A stretch of 64,000 bases of DNA from Anaeramoeba flamelloides (lineage: Eukaryota > Metamonada > Anaeramoebidae): the NCBI GenBank assembly GCA_027625915.1, contig JANTQA010000033.1, positions 5,952,001 to 6,016,000 of the forward strand, written 5' to 3'. Numbering within the stretch: position 1 is the stretch's first letter; each line of letters opens with the position of its first letter. Positions 1 to 11,535 of the stretch are shown piece by piece. The notes under the pieces are model-generated. The model was given only the letters and a program-made list of their open reading frames with translations. It was not told the DNA's origin and searched no databases. The translations under genes were made by a program, and so were the position numbers.

Positions 1-394
1 CAGCTTTTTTGGAAGATTTTATTATTCAATTTGATTTAAAAGGTTATTTAAGATTAACCGTGATAAATTTGCGTTCATTAACAATGACAAATATCTTATT
101 GAATTAATAGATTTTAATATTTCCTATTAAATAGTTTCTCTTATTTTTAGTAAAGTTGACAATTAAAAGTAAATTTTTGTTTTTTAGAGTTCCACAGTAA
201 TTCTAAAAGGTTAAAATGCAACAATTTAATTTTGCCTTTGAAAATTATTATTGATAGTGACTTTGGTTTTTCTTAAATGTAAGATTTGTTCATAAAATTT
301 TACTTTGATCAAAAATCATTTTGCTAATATTTACTATTTAAAAAACGAAAACAAATTTTTGACTGACCCAATATTTTTTAATGACCCAAATTTT

Positions 395-578
395 TTTCAC
401 AATGGCAATTTGGATTAAAGAATTAATTAAAATATACAAAAATAATCAAAATAATATCAAAGATATTATTCTAAATAAAGACCCATTATATGTTTTGTCA
501 TTAGTTAGTGATAAAGAAAATTATAGTTCTTTATTGAAAATTCTAAACAAAAATTTTGAAATTCGAAGAGTGCTGTAG
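395..578 (+). mobile_element. LINE ORF2 C-terminal tail (fragment)
   Basis: The short reading frame from about 395 to 578 encodes a peptide with a pattern like NN-I-D-I-x-KDPLY-L-L-x-K-NF-IR. It lines up with the last ~45 residues of the large LINE at 55.2-57.7 kb (NNITIFDIIRKRDSLYLLAL and onward). The reverse transcriptase and zinc-knuckle parts are absent, so this is a 3'-terminal relic rather than a gene. It runs straight into the palindromic module that begins at ~572. The resemblance is seen directly; assignment to the same LINE clade is inference. Confidence 0.6.
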
Positions 579-870
579 AGTGCCGTGGAGTACCGTAGAG
601 TGCCTAGGTTTTCTTGAGGGTTTCTGTTTTATTTGTAAAATCCATCGATTTTCGTTAGGTTTTTTTTTTTTTTCTTTTCGAAATAAACCCAAAATTTGTT
701 AAAATTTTCTGTTTATTTCAAAAAGTAAAAAAAATCCTAGAATACTTCACAAATAAACAGAGAACTCAAGAAAAGCTAACAACGGTTTATTTTATTTTAA
801 GAAATAAACCGAAAATTAAATAAATTTTCTTTTTATTTCAAAAAATAAAGAAAAAAACCGAACAGCTATA
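572..870. repeat. Palindromic module H, copy 1
   Basis: The module opens with short repeats of the type GAGTGCCGTAGAGTGCCTAG. Two imperfect hairpins follow whose arms contain AAATAAACCGAAAATT and its reverse complement, flanked by T/A tracts. The same building blocks recur at 5.93, 33.68, 42.24, 43.30 and 49.26 kb. There is no coding potential. This copy lies immediately 3' of a LINE tail. Confidence 0.65.
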
Positions 871-972
871 AGAAGAAATTAATACCCCCTCTTCCAAAAA
901 AAAAAAAAAAAATGATTAGATTTATTTTATTTACGAAATTTATAATAATTCCAGATAAACTATATATATATA

Positions 973-1539
973 TGTCCTTAATAAAATTAAGCACTATTTT
1001 TTTCTGATTAATATTTTTCGAAATATAAGTTTCATACTTAATTCAATTAACCACTGGGATAAATTTTTTTAGAATAAAAACACTCTCAACTTTTGAATAT
1101 CAAAATTATTTTTTGAAATTAATGTGCACTTTTTTATTTTGTTTTAAAAAATTGGGGTTGAGAAAAGTTTTAAATCAAAGAATAAGTTAATATATTAAAT
1201 TAGAATGCTTTTCCAGAAAGTTTATCCTTTTAGTTTAACTTTTTTTTTAATTTTACCATTTGAAACTAAAATAAACATTTGAAGACCAAATTAGTCCCTT
1301 TTGTGAAAATAAAATTCCCATAATTTAGAATTTGTTTTAGTAAATGAGTTAAAACAAGATACTGAATCTAAAAATATACATAATTTCAAGTTTGAATTCA
1401 ATGATTTTGACAAAAAATGTTATCAAAAAAAAGTTAAATTGAAACTTTATTTATTTTTATTTTTTCATTTAGTTTTTTTAATTGTATTATTGGAAAGTAT
1501 TTGATCAATTTTCCATTTTTAGTGTTTTTTGGTTCGTAG

Positions 1540-1544
<5 letters not shown>
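973..1544 (+). mobile_element. TIR element family T, copy 1 (572 bp, set in TA repeats)
   Basis: A 572 bp element bounded by TATATATGTCC at the left and GGACATATATATA at the right. It aligns over its length, in inverted orientation, with 28660-29230 (571 bp). Both copies sit inside (TA)n tracts, so the target preference or terminal sequence is TA-rich. No transposase frame is visible, so it looks non-autonomous. The superfamily is not certain. Confidence 0.65.

Positions 1545-1577
<33 letters not shown>
1541..1577. repeat. (TA)n microsatellite
   Basis: An uninterrupted TA dinucleotide run at the right edge of the family T element. Similar runs occur at 27242-27259, 28630-28650 (followed by TG repeats), 34930-34957 and 37036-37053. 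Confidence 0.9.
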
Positions 1578-1579
<2 letters not shown>

Positions 1580-1879
1580 GGATGAAAAAATTGTTGAAAG
1601 CAAAAATAAATAGTTAAATTGTTAGAACTTAGAGAACTGATTTCTTCAATTAAAACTTTCATTCATTATACTTCATTTCAGATTTTAAATAAAAAAATGT
1701 TTTTATTTATTTGTTTATATTTATTTTGATTTGTATTTAAAAAATATTGTTTTTAAGTTTTAAAAAGGCATTACAAGAATAGTTTGTATAAACCCTTTGA
1801 AAAGACGATGTTTTTTTTTATTATTTGAAATGTAATTTAGGAATTATTATTAATCACATTATTTATTTAAAAAAAAAAA

Positions 1880-1938
1880 AAAAGAAAGAAAGAAAGAAAG
1901 AAGAAGGAAGGAAAGAAAGAAAGAAGGAAGGAAAGAAA
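1880..1938. repeat. GAAA/GAAG microsatellite
   Basis: A purine-only stretch of GAAA, GAAG and GGAAG units follows an A tract. It is simple sequence with no coding potential. Confidence 0.85.
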
Positions 1939-2734
1939 ATTGCCAGTTCTAAAGATTTCTTCAATAATTAAAAAATCATTATAAATTCTTATATTTTTTT
2001 TCATGGGCCTCCATTACGATTTTTTGGATTGATTCCTAAATAGTAATTATTTAAATAAGTAGAAGAAAAAATAAATACAGAAATGAAGAAAAAAAAAAAA
2101 AAAATCAATATTCAAATTAATAATTATTTTTTTAAAAAGAATGGAAACAAAAACTTTCACAAAAAAGTTTGTATTAACAAAAATAGTTCATCATTAAAAT
2201 TAAAACAATAATTTTTTTTGTTTAGTTAGATCTCATTCAGCACTAAAAATTTAGATCTTGGGAAAACAACACACTTCAACACTTAAGTTTTGGAATCCCT
2301 TTAATAAGTATGCTAGTTCATATTTATTAATAGGTGATGAGTTTAAAAGTACTTTTTGATCGAAAAAAATTTTTTAAAATACAATTTTAATGTTTTTATA
2401 ATACTGTTACTTTTTTTTGTTTTTGGTAAGAGTCTTTAATTTATTTTTTTTTTTCGAAATTTTGATTCCAGAAAAAAAAGTTTAAATTTTCTAATTTTCG
2501 GGTTTATGTGATTAAAAAAGAAGTTGTTAGAGAAACAAACATTTAATTATTCATTTTTTTTTAGAATTCATGATCAGAACAAAAATGATTCGTAAAAAAA
2601 TTTCTTCGATTTTTTTTGCTTTTTTTTTAATTTTTTTGACATTTTGAACAATTTCGGACTTATCAATCTTATAAATGAAAAGAGCATATTATATAACCAT
2701 TTTCATTTTAATAATGATAATGTCTTTTTAAATC

Positions 2735-5700
2735 TTAGATAGTAGAAATGAAATTAATTTTTTCTAATTTGGTCATTTGAGATATCTCGTGTGCTATTTT
2801 GTGTGATCTCTTATGAAATACAAACTTAAGTTTGCAAAAATAAATGAAAAAACAAGAGGTAATATTTACAAAAATTGTTTTAATATTGTTTGTATCTGTG
2901 CCACAGGTATACATGGGGAAAATTTGACGTTTTTGATTATCACCAACTTCTATAAATAAATTTGAAAGGAATTTTTTTGCTGATTCGACATCATTATCTT
3001 CACCTTGATATTCTGTAAACCATTTTTTTAAACTAGTCTTATTAAGTTTCTTTTCAAATAGATCAATTTTATTGAACATTATTATACAATTCATCTCTTC
3101 AAAAAATTCATTATTGGCTGTTGATTCAAATAAACTAATAGACTCAACCATTCTGTTAATTGCCTCATCTTCAAATAATTTTTGATCATATTCGGATAAG
3201 GCAACAACATAAGCAATCATCGTAACATCACCAAAATGATGTATCCATTTTCTTCGTTCACTTCTTTGCCCACCTACATCGACAATTAGCCACGAATTCC
3301 CCTCTACTTCAAAATCAATGGAATTTACACCTGTAGTTGGTATTCTACAATATAAAATATCTTGATCGGTTGGTTCGTAATTCTCTTGAGTAATTCTTTT
3401 CAAATTATCTAAATAGCTATAAAAATTAACAATCACAAATTGTAATAATTTTTTGAAATTTTAGATATAAATTTATAGATATAAATATGAAAATAATAAA
3501 TAGGCATTTTTAATGATTATATTTTATTCACAATAAAGCATATCATTGTAATCAAAAAAAAAAAAAAAAAAAAAAAAATGATAAAAAAGCTATATATATT
3601 GTTTTTAAACTCAAACATTTTATTTGAGAAAATTTAAGTAAATAAATTTGGATCACAACAACTACTGATAAGAAAGTGATTGTCTCTCAAAAAAAGTTAA
3701 GTATAGTACTGTAGTTGTTGTGAAAAGATTTTGGGAAATTGTTGTGCTATTAGACAAATTTTGAAATTTTTCTGATCTTCGTTTTTTGAATTCAAATTGG
3801 GTAAATAATTTGTATTTTACTAATAAATTTAACTTTAAAAATGTTATTAGAAGCTATTTTAGAACACTTTAACTATTTTTTTTTTGTGACATTTTAAATC
3901 TCATAAATCCCAAAAGATTTGCTCTTCCCGACTATTAATCTATTTAAGCACATGGTTTGGCTGTTTGAACCAAATTATTAGTTCAAATAGAGTTCAAAAA
4001 AAAAAATACATCATTTAACGCGTACTGTTTGCAAATTGAATAAATTTCATTTCTTTTGTGAAAAAAAATGTCGAAATACAAACACAGATTTTTTCTTTTG
4101 GTTCGAAACAAAACGAATTTGATTTTTTTTAAAAAAATAAATTGTTTGGTCTCTTTTTTTCATCAAAAGAAAAAAGAGAGAAGAAACCATAAATAAGAGG
4201 AATTTCAAAAGGAGAAAAAAACAAAATTACAAATTTAAGAAAAAAAAAAGAAAAAAAAAACATTTTTTTAAACTATGTCAAGTTAAGAATTTTTAGAGGA
4301 ATGCTCAAAATCAGTAATTGTTAAGAACATATAATAGATGCAAGATTTTATTTTTGATCGCCTTTTTGGATGTTTCTTAACAATTTTGGAAAATAAAAAT
4401 AAGAAATAGAGAATAATTGAAAAGTTGGAAGATCTGGTTTGTATTCTGGTGGAATTTAAACTAACATTTGTCTCTAATAAGCTATTTCCAAGAATGCGGG
4501 TCAAATTTATTTTAAAATATATTTATGTAACCCATTCTTCAAAATAGGATTTAAATATATAAAATCATTAACAACCATTTATAGATTCTTGATAATATTT
4601 CAATTTGTTTCTTAGTATTGTATTGCAGAAATAAATTTTTTTAAAATTTATGATCTCGATTTTTTCGGATATTTTTTTATGGTGAAAATTGGTGTTTATT
4701 ATTTTCTTTTTGATCGAAAAAAATATTTTCATAAAATGTATAATCCCAACAAAATTTACAATATAATTAAAAACATATAACTGCGTTTTCATGTTTAAAA
4801 AATCATTTGTTCCCATTCCATATTTCCGGTTTTTGATTGAAATTGGTCGTACATTGCTTTGTCCAAAAAAAGTGCTATTTTTTTTTTTCATTTTTTGGGA
4901 ATATTTCAACTAACATGCTTTGAATTAAATACATAAGTGGTTGATTCAATAAGTATAAATATTAAACTTAATTTGGTATAGTTTATTAATGATTATCATC
5001 ACTAAAAAAGATTATTTTTAATGAAATGTAAAAAAAAATGCCCCACTTTTTTGGAAATACCTTAGAACCAATTTAACATTTAATTTCAGATTTTTCGATC
5101 ATTCAATTGGAAGAAAAGATCCTTTGAAGAGTAAGTTCTTCAAAGTATCAGTATCAATAGCATATTACTTTTTTATTGTTTTTGTTTATTTTTTTTATTC
5201 TTTGAGCTAGATCCCGAGTTGAAAAAATACATAGCAACTCATATTGTTTCATTTGTTCAACAATCACCTTGTTATAATTCCTCGTTTTGGATCTTCTTCC
5301 AGACTCAAAATATGATATTGTTCTAGTACTAAGATGATATTGAGGATTGTCTTTATTCGAAATCCTCAATATCATCTTATGTCACTTCGAACAATATCAG
5401 ATTTCTCATTCTTCCAGACCAAACTCATAATCATAACAAGGTGGTTATTTTTAAATCAAACCAATAAACACCGTTATTAGAAATTGGTAGATTTAATGGT
5501 GATGTTTTATTAAAAATGTAGTGTATTACCCAAATAAATATTAAAAAAAAAAAAAAAAGATTCTCATAACCAATTTTTAAAAATGAAAATTATTAGGGAT
5601 CTAATTTTGAATTTCGAAATATATTTTTGTAAATTTTCGAAAACGTTTCAAAAAAATAGTATGATTTTTTTTTTTGTAATTCCCTAAAAAAATAAACACT

Positions 5701-7990
5701 AAGTTTGTCATTTTTACAGTTAGTTTTTTTGTTAATTTCAGTTTTGATTAGAGAATTTTGAGATTTTCCAAACAAAAAGAATAATGAAAAAAAAAAACCC
5801 AAAGTTATCTTTTCAAGAGATTTTTAATTATATGGACAACAGATGAAATTTCCGAATAAAACAGAAAGCCTCGGGAAAAGTACTATTATGTTTTCAGAAG
5901 TTAGTGAAGTGCCGATTTTTTTCTAAACAAACCCCCCAAACTCTCGAGAACTACCGTTAGTTTTTTTTTTTAATTTTTGAAATAAAGCGAAAATTAGAAA
6001 ATTTTTTGGTTTATTTCTTAAATTCTGGAAAAGATAGGCACTCTACGGCACTTGATGGACACCTTCGTTAGGATTTCCAAAATTTAAATTAATTGAGATG
6101 AGTCTAAGATTTATGTTAATAAATTTGAATTTTGGTAAAGCTAGACACTTGACGGTACTCTACGGCATTCAAAGATAACTGACGGTACCACTCAAAACTC
6201 CACTTTTGGAGCAGGATTATTGTTGGTTTGGGTGAAAGTTGGCCCATTCTCTCAAGAATAAGATACACTCTACAAATCGGGAGGAATCTTGTTCCAATTC
6301 TTATTCAGGTTAAAAATTTTAAAATAGTCCAAAAAGATTCAAATCGATAAGATGATTTCTTAATAAAATTATGGTTCTATGAAGCAGAAGAAAAAAATTT
6401 TTTATTAAAATTACACCTTTGCCGTGATTTTTTGAGGACATGATAAGCATTGGAAAAATGTGTGCTTGGGAATCTGACCCCAGCACCTCAGATTGTAAGT
6501 TGGGCACATTGCCACAAGTCCATTATTGGCTCTCTAAAAAATATTATTTATAGGAAAGTATAATTGTATAAATCAAAAGAGATGATGTTGATTAAACTGT
6601 TATACCACACATTAATTAATTGTATTTCAAAGTACACGAAAAATATTAGAACCCAATGATTTGTTATCCTCCAATTACTGTAAGAATCACATTCCGGGAT
6701 AAATCTCCATGAATTCTCCAGAGATGATACACTTGGTATTATTTAAAAGCCTCACACAATTTTCTTCATTGAGATAATCAAGAAAGAAAAATAAAGTATG
6801 GCTTTTTTGGGTTTTCAAAATTCAGGCTTGTTAATTTCATGTGTGAGGTTACAAAAAATTCGTTTTAGTTTAAAAAATATCTTAAAAACAATTTTATAAT
6901 TGAAAATTCCCTGGAAAACCCTTTCTAGTTGATTTTCCTCATTTTTTGGAGATGTTAAATATATTTTTAATTTATTTTCCTAAATTTTTAGAAAGTAAAA
7001 TTATTGATTTTTCCTTTTTCTTTTTTGTTTTTTTTTTAAAATTGAAAAATATTTTCCTTTTTTGACTTTATATTTATTTAGAAACAAACAGAACCCATCT
7101 AGAAGTCAAATTTAAATGCTGAAATTGAATAAAAATATTGAAAATTTTGTTTTTGAATTTTTTAGACAATTTTTCTCTGCTTGGCCAACAGATATATTCG
7201 AAATCGAAAGTTGTTCGTAAAGATCGTTTCTTAATACTTGTACTTGGCAAAATGTTTTTTTGAAATTTGGTGGTTTTTCGTGTAAAGATTGAATTTTTCA
7301 AGTTACAAACGAATTTGAATTACGAACATTTTTTGAACAAATTGATGACTCCAAAAGATATTTGAAATCAAAACAAGATCTGTGAAGGTTGGAATCCTTT
7401 GAGACCTGATTTACTTTTGTGTTTTTTTAATTATTTTTTGGTTTACAGTTTCTAAAAATTTGAGATTTATGCCAAATATTGTTTTCAAAAAATTTTCATT
7501 CTTTCTTTATGTTTCCAATCCAAATGTAATTTTGAATCTACCTATTTTGTTTGGTATTTTCTTGATAGTCTTTTCATTTTGCAGATTGTCTAATTTTTGT
7601 GAAGCTTGTAAAAATCTAAAAAAAAATCACAGATAAAAAAAAAAAAAATTTACTATCCATGTGTATCTGGAATTTGCAGAAGCGAACGTGCTTCAAAACA
7701 CTCCTTTAACCCTGGATCTTCCCATAGTGTTTCAATTGTATTATTCAATTCTTCCGTTTGTTCAGTACATTCCTTTTCTTCAGATCTTAAAAGCTCTCGT
7801 GCCAAAATCTAAAAAATTTGGAAATTTGTAAAAAAATTTAAAAATGTTCTGCTGAGGTAAATAAATATAAAGTAAAAAACAACTTACCATATTCTCTGGT
7901 TCAAAATCAATTTCTAAAGTACCCATCCCAGTAACAAGAATTTTGGTATCTTTAATTAAGTTGTGTCTTATTGTTTCTTTATATAATTCT

Positions 7991-8030
<40 letters not shown>

Positions 8031-8381
8031 TTTTTTATTTTTAAAGAAGCGAGGATGGGAATTGTTTGTCATAAAATTCAAAAGAATTTACCTTTTGTTT
8101 TTTGATCAAAGCCAGATTTAAAAATCAGTTGGATTTGCTTCACAAACGTAGACTTTCCTGATTCTCCAGTTCCTACAATTATCAAAAAAAAAATACATAA
8201 AATTGTAAGCTTTTGAAGGTACTAAAATTGGATTTTTAAGAAAAAGGAAATCAAAAAAATTACCTAAAATTAAAAGTTTAACTTCTTTTCCTTCCTTTTT
8301 TTTGTCGTTTTCGATTTGTTTTTCCAAAATTTCGTTTTTTTTAGAATCCTTTTTCTTTTGTTTATTTTTTTTGTTTCCCAT
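2735..8381 (-). CDS. Heterotrimeric G protein alpha subunit, five exons
   Basis: Exons 8264-8381, 8092-8172, 7888-7988, 7654-7808 and 2735-3416 join in phase to about 378 residues, a little longer than the usual ~355. Guanine-binding motifs are all present: P-loop GTGESGKST (after LLIL), switch I R-x-P-TTG with the catalytic Arg, DVGGQRSERRKW, NKID and TCGTDT. In the RxKTTG motif Pro replaces the usual Lys. The N terminus MGNKKNKQ has Gly2 for possible myristoylation but no Cys3, and is strongly basic. After TNNIKTIF a 45 nt in-frame GT-AG stretch may be an intron (then ~363 aa); the extreme C terminus, which sets receptor choice, is therefore uncertain. The protein should act at the plasma membrane downstream of GPCRs. 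The intron at 3417-7653 is 4.2 kb and holds transposon copies. Confidence 0.9.
3657..3723. repeat. Short inverted repeat in G-alpha intron
   Basis: Arms CACAACAACTAC and GTAGTTGTTGTG are separated by about 40 bp. It may be a small solo element or a chance palindrome. Nothing else marks it. Confidence 0.4.
4480..5062 (-). mobile_element. Mariner-type TIR element family A, copy 1 (583 bp)
   Basis: Termini AGCTATTTCC and GGAAATACCT are inverted repeats, flanked on both sides by TA. Copies at 32651-33235 and 38215-39040 align along the whole length and share internal sequence that translates to a common peptide (key residues RPISIKNxKYGxGTNDF). The 113-codon frame at 4568-4909 is probably a decayed internal reading frame of this element, not a host gene. 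The TA duplication and TIR fit the Tc1/mariner class; this is inference. Confidence 0.65.
5263..5447. repeat. Large imperfect inverted duplication (foldback)
   Basis: The two halves are near-mirror copies: CACCTTGTTAT with TCTTCCAGACTCAAA and GATGATATTGAGGATT on the left, and the reverse complements on the right, meeting around 5349-5360. The core 5330-5378 is an almost perfect hairpin with a ~10 nt loop. It lies in the G-alpha intron and would fold in the transcript. Confidence 0.7.
5930..6200. repeat. Palindromic module H, copy 2
   Basis: It has the same parts as the copy at 572: a GAAATAAAGCGAAAATT hairpin, a region with TTCTGGAAAAG, and units such as CACTCTACGGCACTTGA and GGTACTCTACGGCATTC. 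It lies in the G-alpha intron. Arms are more diverged than in the 49.3 kb copy. Confidence 0.55.
7991..8030. repeat. Long T tract at a 3' splice site region
   Basis: A run of about 38 T on the plus strand lies directly upstream (in gene sense, as poly-A) of the G-alpha exon that starts at 7988. Long homopolymers of this type recur in the window (3549-3577, 16147-16168, 35779-35803, 37765-37787) and are likely sites of assembly or length error. Confidence 0.8.
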
Positions 8382-9239
8382 TAGTGAAAAAAAGAAAGAT
8401 AATGTAAAAATTTAAAAATTAATAAAAATGATTTAACCGTTTCAGGATCAAGATTTTGATGGTAAAAAAATTGTCAAATCGGTTTCCATTTTAAAAATGG
8501 TTGGAAAAGTTCTCATTTTTCACATATTATTTTGTAAACTTATTTTTTTGTTCATTAAAAACCAAAAACAAAATCAAAAAAATTGATCGATGATTAGAAT
8601 GAAAATAGAATTCAAAATAAGACACTAAACCAAAATTTAAGCATTTTCAATTTTCCCAAAAGAACTTTTAATTGTAAAAATTAGCCCAATTTATTTTATT
8701 GGGATTTTTGTTGCTAGAATCTTTCTATTCATGTGAAATCAGTACCTAAGACTTTGGTAACAAGTATTAATTCAGTTTGAGTACTTTATAATTTTTGATA
8801 TCTTTCTTGATCAGTAAAAAATACGAAGAATAATATTTGAAAATCTTCCCCATCACAACCCTTTTACAATCGAAATAGATTTGAAAAATCTGATACATGG
8901 CCGGTGTCTGAATATTAAATTGGAAAAATACTTTGTGTATTTTCACTTTTCTATTTTTATTTATGATCTTACCTTTCAAAAAATCTTGCAATTGAAGTGA
9001 TCTCTATTTATTTGAGTGTTTATGGGCATTTATTGTTACCTCTTCAGGGATAAGTGTCAGGATAGATTCGTCCATTATTCAATGTCTGTTGTAATTGTGT
9101 GTAAATAAGATTCGTTCTACATTGTTCACATGACTTTAAAAAATCTATTATAAAACATTTTGTACAATAAATTCTTACATTTTTTATTTTTAGGATCACA
9201 ATTAAAAATTTGCAAAATGAAAATTTTTTTTTTATTTAA

Positions 9240-9730
9240 TTTCCAAATCTAAAAATAGAGAGACTAAATTAATAGTTATTCCAGTATTGAATAATTCAGA
9301 TTTAGAACTTCCAAAAGTAACTATTTTTTTAATTTTTTTAATTTCAAAGATTAACTCAATAACCACCAACCTAAAAAAAGCCTAAAGGCTGATTAATCTT
9401 GTTGGGTCTTTTATAAAACTAGTTGTATTTTTAATATATTTCGATAATTTCAGAAATAATTTGTCTAAAATAATCTCTTCATTAATTCTTTCATTTTTCA
9501 AAAAAATGGAATTTTTTGGCCACTAGTCTATATTTCAACAACACTTTAAGAAAGATATTTTGTAACTTTGGAGTCTGAAGATTGACAACTCAATGTTTAA
9601 ATATTTCTCACAAATCCAGATCATTTCAAGAATCAATGTTTTTTGGGCTACTAATCCTCATTATAAGACAAATTTAAAAAGTACATTTTGTAATTGAAAA
9701 GTTTTTATAGTTTGACAATTCGACTTGTAA
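9240..9730 (+). repeat. Dispersed repeat family D, copy 1
   Basis: It aligns with 21790-22960 (same strand, with an extra ~650 bp inside) and with 62880-63260 (opposite strand). Shared landmarks include GAACTTCCAAAAGTAAC and, further on, TTGGAGTCTGAAGATTGAC-like sequence. There is no coding frame, and the family and ends are not resolved. Confidence 0.55.
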
Positions 9731-9953
9731 ATTGATAAAGATCTATTTTTTGAAATAATACAATTTACCCTTGTGTAATATAAGAATCAATTTTAGTTCA
9801 TGAGATCACATTATTAATTACACGTCAAGACAAGGAAAATTTTTTCAAAAAAAAAAAATCTCTAAATTTTGTATTTTAGAAATACACTCACATAATAAAC
9901 ATTATTATACATAACAATTTTCAAAAAGGTTTACAACTTTAATAGATATTATA

Positions 9954-10440
9954 GTAGCGAAAAAAAGACCGGACATGAAAAAAATCTTTTCCAAGATTTT
10001 TTATTGTAAGTATTAGGAAAATTTTTGTCTAATTTCAATCAAATCCTTATTATAAATAACCAATTTTTTTATGAGATTAGTAATAAATCCACCTAAAGTC
10101 CATCAAAGTAAGGTGTCTCTAGAATACTTGAGTAATTGTTTGATAGCCTAATGTTGATCAACTTTTTTTGAAAAACAATCCAGTTTTATAGAGGTTTACT
10201 AGAGTTTGAAAAATGATAATTTTTCTTCTTGTTTTTTGATTGATTGAATGGTGTTTTGAACAAGTGTGATTTCATCAATCATTATTCTAATAAGTGGGGG
10301 AGTTATAATTTAAAAAGTTCGATTCTTAAAAAAAGGAATTTGATTGTATATAAATGAAATTACACAATAATTTTACTAATATTCACAATTAAAAATCTTG
10401 TCCGGGATTTTTTTCATGTCCGGTATTTTTTTCACTGCTC
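9954..10440. mobile_element. TIR element with ACCGGACATG ends (487 bp)
   Basis: Left end GTAGCGAAAAAAAGACCGG continues as ACATGAAAAAAATC; the right end is its reverse complement with few differences. Flanking TA on both sides suggests a Tc1/mariner-type insertion. I see no transposase. It is the only copy recognised in the window. Confidence 0.6.
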
Positions 10441-10808
10441 TAATAGGAATTGAAAAAAAAATGAAATTTTTCAGTAATATTGTTTTCATTTTTAATTGTA
10501 AAATTTTTGATTTTTTTAATTGACTTAGTAGAGAGATAATTTTCAAGTATTTTTTTAATAGTCTAAAAAGAAACATATTGTTCAATTTTAAAATATCACA
10601 AAACATTTCAATCAAAAGATATCGCTAAATTAAATTGAAAATCTGATTTTTATCTGTTTTTGGAATATTTTTTATCATTTTATTTTTTTTCCATGTTTGA
10701 GTTTTTATATACATTCCCGATTGTTTTCTGCAAATTGTTTAAACATTTATTCTTTTTCCAATCTTAATGTTCAATCAAAAATTAATTCACTTCAACTTTT
10801 TTCATTAA

Positions 10809-10870
10809 AAAAATACCCCAAAAATAGGTGTTTTTTTCAAAAGTCGGTATTTTTGAAAAGGGGGGTATTC
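10809..10870. repeat. Small foldback, arms AAATACCCC / GGGGGTATT
   Basis: AAAATACCCCAAAAATAG is mirrored by GTATTTTTGAAAAGGGG with GTATT, separated by a short spacer. It could be a decayed MITE or a chance palindrome. Confidence 0.4.
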
Positions 10871-11535
10871 GGATTTTCATGAGTTTAAAAGCTATCCTTA
10901 TTTTATGGTATAAAATTATGATAACTTTGAAAAAATAATTTATAAAACAAGTTTAACTGAAATCCAATGTATACTTTTGGCTAACTGTAATTTTCGGCGT
11001 TGAAATTTTCCTTGTAGTGTTTACTAATCAAAAATTTCGCGACCTTTGAAGGAGGGCAAACAAAAGTAGTTTACGCCCTATAAAAACATATTTTAATCTT
11101 AGACTTCCCCTAAGTAGATCTAATCTCTTAAACTTCTTGTTACTTATTGAGAAAAAACAGTGGTTTTTTTTTTTGATAAAGTTTAAAAAGGATTAAGTTA
11201 TTAACAAATCTTGATTTGAGAGAATGTAAAAAAAAAAAACAAAGTTAAAAAAGAAAATAAATATAGATCAATAAATAGAGTTATATTGAAGCTTTAAATA
11301 GACCTTTTCAAAAAGATTCAAAAAGTAGTTGAATTTCTTTTACAAATTATTGTATGTTAATAAAAGATCATAATATATTTACATATAACCCCAGTATTAT
11401 CTTTATATATAAAAAAAAAAATAGAAATCAAGAAAATTCTTATGAATTCAATAAAAAATAATAATTAAGAAAAAAGTAAAAAGTAAAAAACAAAATAATA
11501 GTATTTATTGTTTTTATATTAATTAACAAATTAAT

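Larger units (their letters stand above)
8382..11535. other. Intergenic region between G-alpha and SMCR8: repeats only
   Basis: I see no supportable gene. The stretch contains the 5' flank of the G-alpha gene, a dispersed repeat at 9240-9730, a TIR element at 9954-10440 and a small foldback at 10809-10870. A segment around 11060-11130 resembles 22960-23050. Short frames here carry no recognisable motif. Confidence 0.6.

Noticed and set aside
4568-4909. 113-codon minus-strand frame as a host gene
   Set aside because: The same peptide, with stops, occurs in two other copies bounded by TIRs, so it belongs to mobile element family A.
6420-6530. Possible tRNA-derived SINE (minus strand: A-box-like TGGCAATGTGCC, B-box-like GGTCAGATTCC)
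   Set aside because: The spacing is short, no tail or second copy is seen, and a chance match is likely.
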